The notes below the pieces were generated by a model. It saw only the letters and a program-made list of their open reading frames with translations, searched no databases and was not told the DNA's origin. Positions 61,333-64,000 of a stretch of 64,000 bases of DNA are shown one piece after another; the stretch's first letter is position 1, and each line of letters starts with the position of its first letter. The stretch is from Lachnospiraceae bacterium 10-1 (GTDB lineage: Bacteria > Bacillota > Clostridia > Lachnospirales > Lachnospiraceae). The stretch is taken from positions 1 to 64,000 of the forward strand of contig KE159820.1 of assembly GCA_000403495.2 (NCBI GenBank). The letters are read 5' to 3'. The position numbers and the translations under genes are program-made.

Positions 61333-62382
61333 TTATAAAAATAATAATTTATTGATTTCATCCGGCACCGGAGGTTCTAAATATCTGATTTCCTCCTGAT
61401 TAACAATGATCTTATCATTTCCATCATTGGTGCTGCCAATCACAATACCATTGATGCCCTTATTTTCCAGATCTTCTGCCAGTCGCTGCCCATCCCTGGT
61501 CAGCATAATCAGCATCCCGCCTGATATAAGTTCATAGGGATTTAGGTTATAAAACTCGCAAATTTCAATGGTTTCCTGTCTCACCGGAATTTTTTTAAGA
61601 TCCACACATAGTCCAACGCCTAATTTACGGGATATTTCCCACAATGCACCAAAAATTCCTCCATTTCTTACATCATGCATTGCATAAACGCCGGACTTAA
61701 GGGCGGTTGCTGCCTCCGAAGCAACCGACAGGTATTCTCTTTGTTCTCCTGCCATCTTAACCAGGACAGGGGGAAATCTCTTTAATAGTTCTCTTTCCTT
61801 TTCCTTTGCTATAATGGATGTGCCTTCCATCCCAATCCACTTACTTACTACAATATCCAGCCCTGCCGGTGAGTAGACGTCTGTTTTTCCAGCCGCTTGT
61901 TTTTCTTTTTCCGCATCTTTTAACACTGCATATTTTTGATACTCTCCTATAACGGTTGCCGTAACCACTGGCTGCCTGACGCTCCGGCTTACCTCTGTAT
62001 GTCCGCCCACAATTTGAATCTTTAATTTTCGGCAGCAATCCAGGGCCTGTTCCATAAGTTCCCGCAGCAAAATCTCTTCCGCTCCTTCAGGCAGTGTAAC
62101 TGCTAAAGTTACTGTCCTTGCTAACGCTCCTGCTGCTGCCAGATTATTGGCTGCTGCCATAACTGCCAAAAAAGCGGCGTCAGATATGCCAAGTGCAACT
62201 GTCTGTGTAGAAACTGCCATCCCTCCACTATCTGCATCCTTATTGTCATCATGCTTTTCCCATGACAAAAAGGCGCAGTCCTCTCCTACGCCTGCACCTT
62301 TTAATACTTCACTATGAACTTTTTCTATCTGTTTTAATACCGAACGCTTTAAAATACTTTCGGATATTTTTCCTGTTTTCAT
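61333..62382 (-). CDS. AIR synthase/HypE-like protein
   Basis: A 349-residue protein of the PurM/HypE/ThiL/SelD superfamily. The N-terminal ATP-binding half has GAGVGEDCAFLSW and the Gly/Ala-rich helix ISDAAFLAVMAAANNLAAAGA. The C-terminal half has MHDVRNGGIFGALWEIS and NPYELISGGMLIM. In clostridia similar genes are labelled hydrogenase maturation factor, but no hyp genes are nearby. The terminal Cys of HypE is absent. The last sense codons and TAA overlap the IS terminal repeat, though the ending EINKLLFL resembles relatives. A true substrate is unknown. Confidence 0.78.
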   Translation of the reverse strand: MKTGKISESILKRSVLKQIEKVHSEVLKGAGVGEDCAFLSWEKHDDNKDADSGGMAVSTQTVALGISDAAFLAVMAAANNLAAAGALARTVTLAVTLPEGAEEILLRELMEQALDCCRKLKIQIVGGHTEVSRSVRQPVVTATVIGEYQKYAVLKDAEKEKQAAGKTDVYSPAGLDIVVSKWIGMEGTSIIAKEKERELLKRFPPVLVKMAGEQREYLSVASEAATALKSGVYAMHDVRNGGIFGALWEISRKLGVGLCVDLKKIPVRQETIEICEFYNLNPYELISGGMLIMLTRDGQRLAEDLENKGINGIVIGSTNDGNDKIIVNQEEIRYLEPPVPDEINKLLFL

Positions 62383-62457
62383 AGCTGCCCTGTCCTTTTT
62401 CTAAGCAATATCAGCCTGCATTATTCACGCAGCCTTAGAAAAAGACGGCTGAATAAC

Positions 62458-63999
62458 TTACTGTGCCGGGGCCTGCTCCGGTGCTACCTCAGCCGGAGGC
62501 GCTGCTCCTTCAGCAGGAGGCGCGGCCGGTGCTTCTGCGGCAGGAGGCGCGGCGGCTGCCGCAAGGGCTGCCACAACATTTTTCACATGGTCAATATTAT
62601 TGGTAGCTATAGCTGCCATAATTTCATTATATGCATTAGGATCAGCAGTTGCAATGCCTACGGTTGCCGTCCTTGGCGTTACCTGATAGGAGCTTGAATT
62701 TATCTGTTCACGACTGACTTCCACCCCATTTTCAGTTACAACTTTCCACAAATTTGCTCTGTAGCCAATATGAGCGGATTGCACTGAGATGGAGCCCACC
62801 GGGAGAGACGCATCTGTATAGATTACCTCTGAATCTGGATAAGTTTTACTTATCACTTCACTTTCATAGCTTACCTGACGATTACTCTGCCTTGTTTCCA
62901 CTCCATAAATTGTAAAACTAATCTGCTTATCGTCCGTCGTGGTGCCTTCAATGTAAATAGGAGCTTCCGTATTATTTACGAATTTAAAATCCTTTCCGGA
63001 GGATTCGGCAATTGCTGCATCGGCCGAAGGATCCACATAGGTTACGATCATAGAATGATTGTGTCTTTCCGTAACCTCCAGCTCTGACAAAAGTACTGCA
63101 TTATAGAGTGTAGTGGATACCTGACAAATACCTCCGCCCAAGCTGTCCACTACCTGTCCGTTTAAGTAGGAACCGGCCATATAATATCCATTGGCCTGTG
63201 AAAAAGGAGATACCGCCTCATAGGTTGAAAATTCATCTCCGGGGTAAAGTGTTGTACCATTAATCAGTTCAGCCCCATTCCTTACATTTGCGCTTCGGGA
63301 TGAACCTGAAGTTTTAAAACTGGTAGTAAAGGTACCAAGCACATCTTTTACCTTTTCAAGTTCTTCCTCGCTGCCTCTGGCTTCCTTTACCGTAACTGTC
63401 AGTTCAATAGAATCATCTTCTCTGTTCCAACTGCTATTTAAATATTCCTGAATAGCCTTTACGGAAGCTGCTTCATCAACTATTTCCCCTGTCTGCCCCG
63501 GAATAATCACAAATCTGTCATTTTCTCTGGTGAGTGTTGCGTCCGCTGCTTCCATATTATAAGCTGCGCACTGTTCCCTTATAATGGTTTTTACCAGTTC
63601 CTGGTCAATTCCAAATTCCAATCTATATACTTTATTCTGATACTGAAGATCCTTTGCAGTCTTGTAGCGCTGTACCACATTCCCTGTCTGGCCAATGTTT
63701 ACCGCTTCATCTATGATCTCCTGATTACTCCAATACAAGCCAAGGTCAGAGACTTTGACCTGTACCTCATTTCCCCCTACCGCAATCAATGTGATCATCT
63801 TCTCCGAAAGACTTTCCACGTAAGTCTCTACCAGAGATTTTGCTTCACTTTTTGTCTTTCCCTCCAAAGACATTTCCTCCACATAAACTCCGGTTAATAT
63901 TCTGTTTTCTTCTTCCTGCGCCCTTGTCTGAATACTTGGAATTACTGCTGTTACCAGTATTAGCCCAGCACAGATTAAACCCTTAATTAATTTTTTCAT
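62458..63999 (-). CDS. VanW/YoaR-family cell-wall protein
   Basis: A 513-residue exported protein. A signal peptide (residues 1-27) is followed by two PG_binding_4 (YoaR) repeats (about 35-215), a VanW domain with YPGDEFSTYEAVSPFSQANGYY and LGGGICQVSTTLYNAVLLS (about 245-370), and a G5-like region. The last 50 residues are almost only Ala, Pro, Glu and Gly. The family is wall-associated and of unknown activity. The start ATG is the second base inside the window's right edge, so its ribosome site lies outside. It is probably complete. Confidence 0.88.
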   Translation of the reverse strand: MKKLIKGLICAGLILVTAVIPSIQTRAQEEENRILTGVYVEEMSLEGKTKSEAKSLVETYVESLSEKMITLIAVGGNEVQVKVSDLGLYWSNQEIIDEAVNIGQTGNVVQRYKTAKDLQYQNKVYRLEFGIDQELVKTIIREQCAAYNMEAADATLTRENDRFVIIPGQTGEIVDEAASVKAIQEYLNSSWNREDDSIELTVTVKEARGSEEELEKVKDVLGTFTTSFKTSGSSRSANVRNGAELINGTTLYPGDEFSTYEAVSPFSQANGYYMAGSYLNGQVVDSLGGGICQVSTTLYNAVLLSELEVTERHNHSMIVTYVDPSADAAIAESSGKDFKFVNNTEAPIYIEGTTTDDKQISFTIYGVETRQSNRQVSYESEVISKTYPDSEVIYTDASLPVGSISVQSAHIGYRANLWKVVTENGVEVSREQINSSSYQVTPRTATVGIATADPNAYNEIMAAIATNNIDHVKNVVAALAAAAAPPAAEAPAAPPAEGAAPPAEVAPEQAPAQ

Positions 64000-64000
64000 A

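Larger units (their letters stand above)
59540..61336 (+). mobile_element. third insertion sequence (DDE type, family not assigned)
   Basis: A 1.8-kb element with one transposase gene. The ends are perfect 16-bp inverted repeats: ATAATCTCTCGGAATC at 59540-59555 and its complement at 61321-61336. Both flanks start with runs of A (59534-59539 and 61337-61341), consistent with a short A-rich target duplication. It lies between the AIR-synthase-like gene and the Lrp gene, which were originally about 25 bp apart. The right end supplies that gene's stop codon. Confidence 0.85.

Noticed and set aside
1-64000. CRISPR array
   Set aside because: No set of regularly spaced direct repeats was seen; the repeats present are IS ends and hairpins.

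Overview
The window reads as chromosome of a low-GC, strictly anaerobic Gram-positive bacterium of the class Clostridia, most likely family Lachnospiraceae (relatives of Blautia, Dorea or Ruminococcus). This is inference. It rests on gene content: a DUF5711 protein, a VanW/YoaR-type wall protein, a NrdG2-like radical SAM activase, a CdaR-type regulator beside an MsmX/UgpC ATPase, an Amt-PII fusion, a T-box before metG and an SRP RNA. Promoters are near-consensus sigma-A sites, almost all with 17-bp spacers. Most of the window is housekeeping DNA, with three insertion sequences as accessory material.

Layout. 1-300: a consensus promoter fires leftward out of the window into a probable rRNA-type leader. 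0.3-7.5 kb (minus): CvpA, DUF5711 and an unknown membrane protein; then galM, recR, ybaB and dnaX; then an atypical phosphofructokinase. 7.6-10.8 kb: a CDF metal exporter with a structured leader, tRNA-Ser(CGA), YitT and a DUF2971 protein. 10.8-16.3 kb (minus): a lipoprotein and a complete CUT1 sugar ABC operon; a divergent MATE exporter follows. 17.8-19.7 kb: a PadR repressor with a strong operator array and a HAAS-domain/SEDS (FtsW-like) fusion. 19.8-24.7 kb: tadA, a NrdG-like activase, SRP RNA, a CdaR regulator and a stand-alone UgpC/MsmX ATPase. 24.9-32.4 kb: a diguanylate cyclase, DUF624, GNAT, D-lactate dehydrogenase, a secreted helical protein, a lipase-like hydrolase and metG with its T-box. 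33-35.8 kb: Amt-PII and a two-domain GNAT. 35.9-43.6 kb: cyclophilin, an IS1182-type element in front of alsT, a DUF1189 protein, fructose-bisphosphate aldolase and an IS30-type element.

43.8-55.5 kb is one large minus-strand block: DUF1846-ftsH-uvrC-hprK-glucokinase-murB-rapZ-whiA-crh-lipid kinase. It joins carbon-catabolite signalling (HPr kinase plus a Gln15 Crh-like protein) with cell-wall synthesis and division control. 55.8-57.4 kb is pyrG with a leader terminator. The end holds a small XRE regulator, an aminotransferase-Lrp pair, a third IS, an AIR-synthase/HypE-like protein and a VanW-family wall protein.

No CRISPR array, prophage, plasmid origin or evident defence island was seen. 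The least explained items are the PadR-HAAS-SEDS unit with its paired operators, the multi-hairpin leader of the metal exporter, the attenuator-like leaders of amt and pyrG, the Crh-like Gln15 protein in a clostridial background, and the third IS, which appears to split an operon while its terminal repeat supplies a host stop codon.
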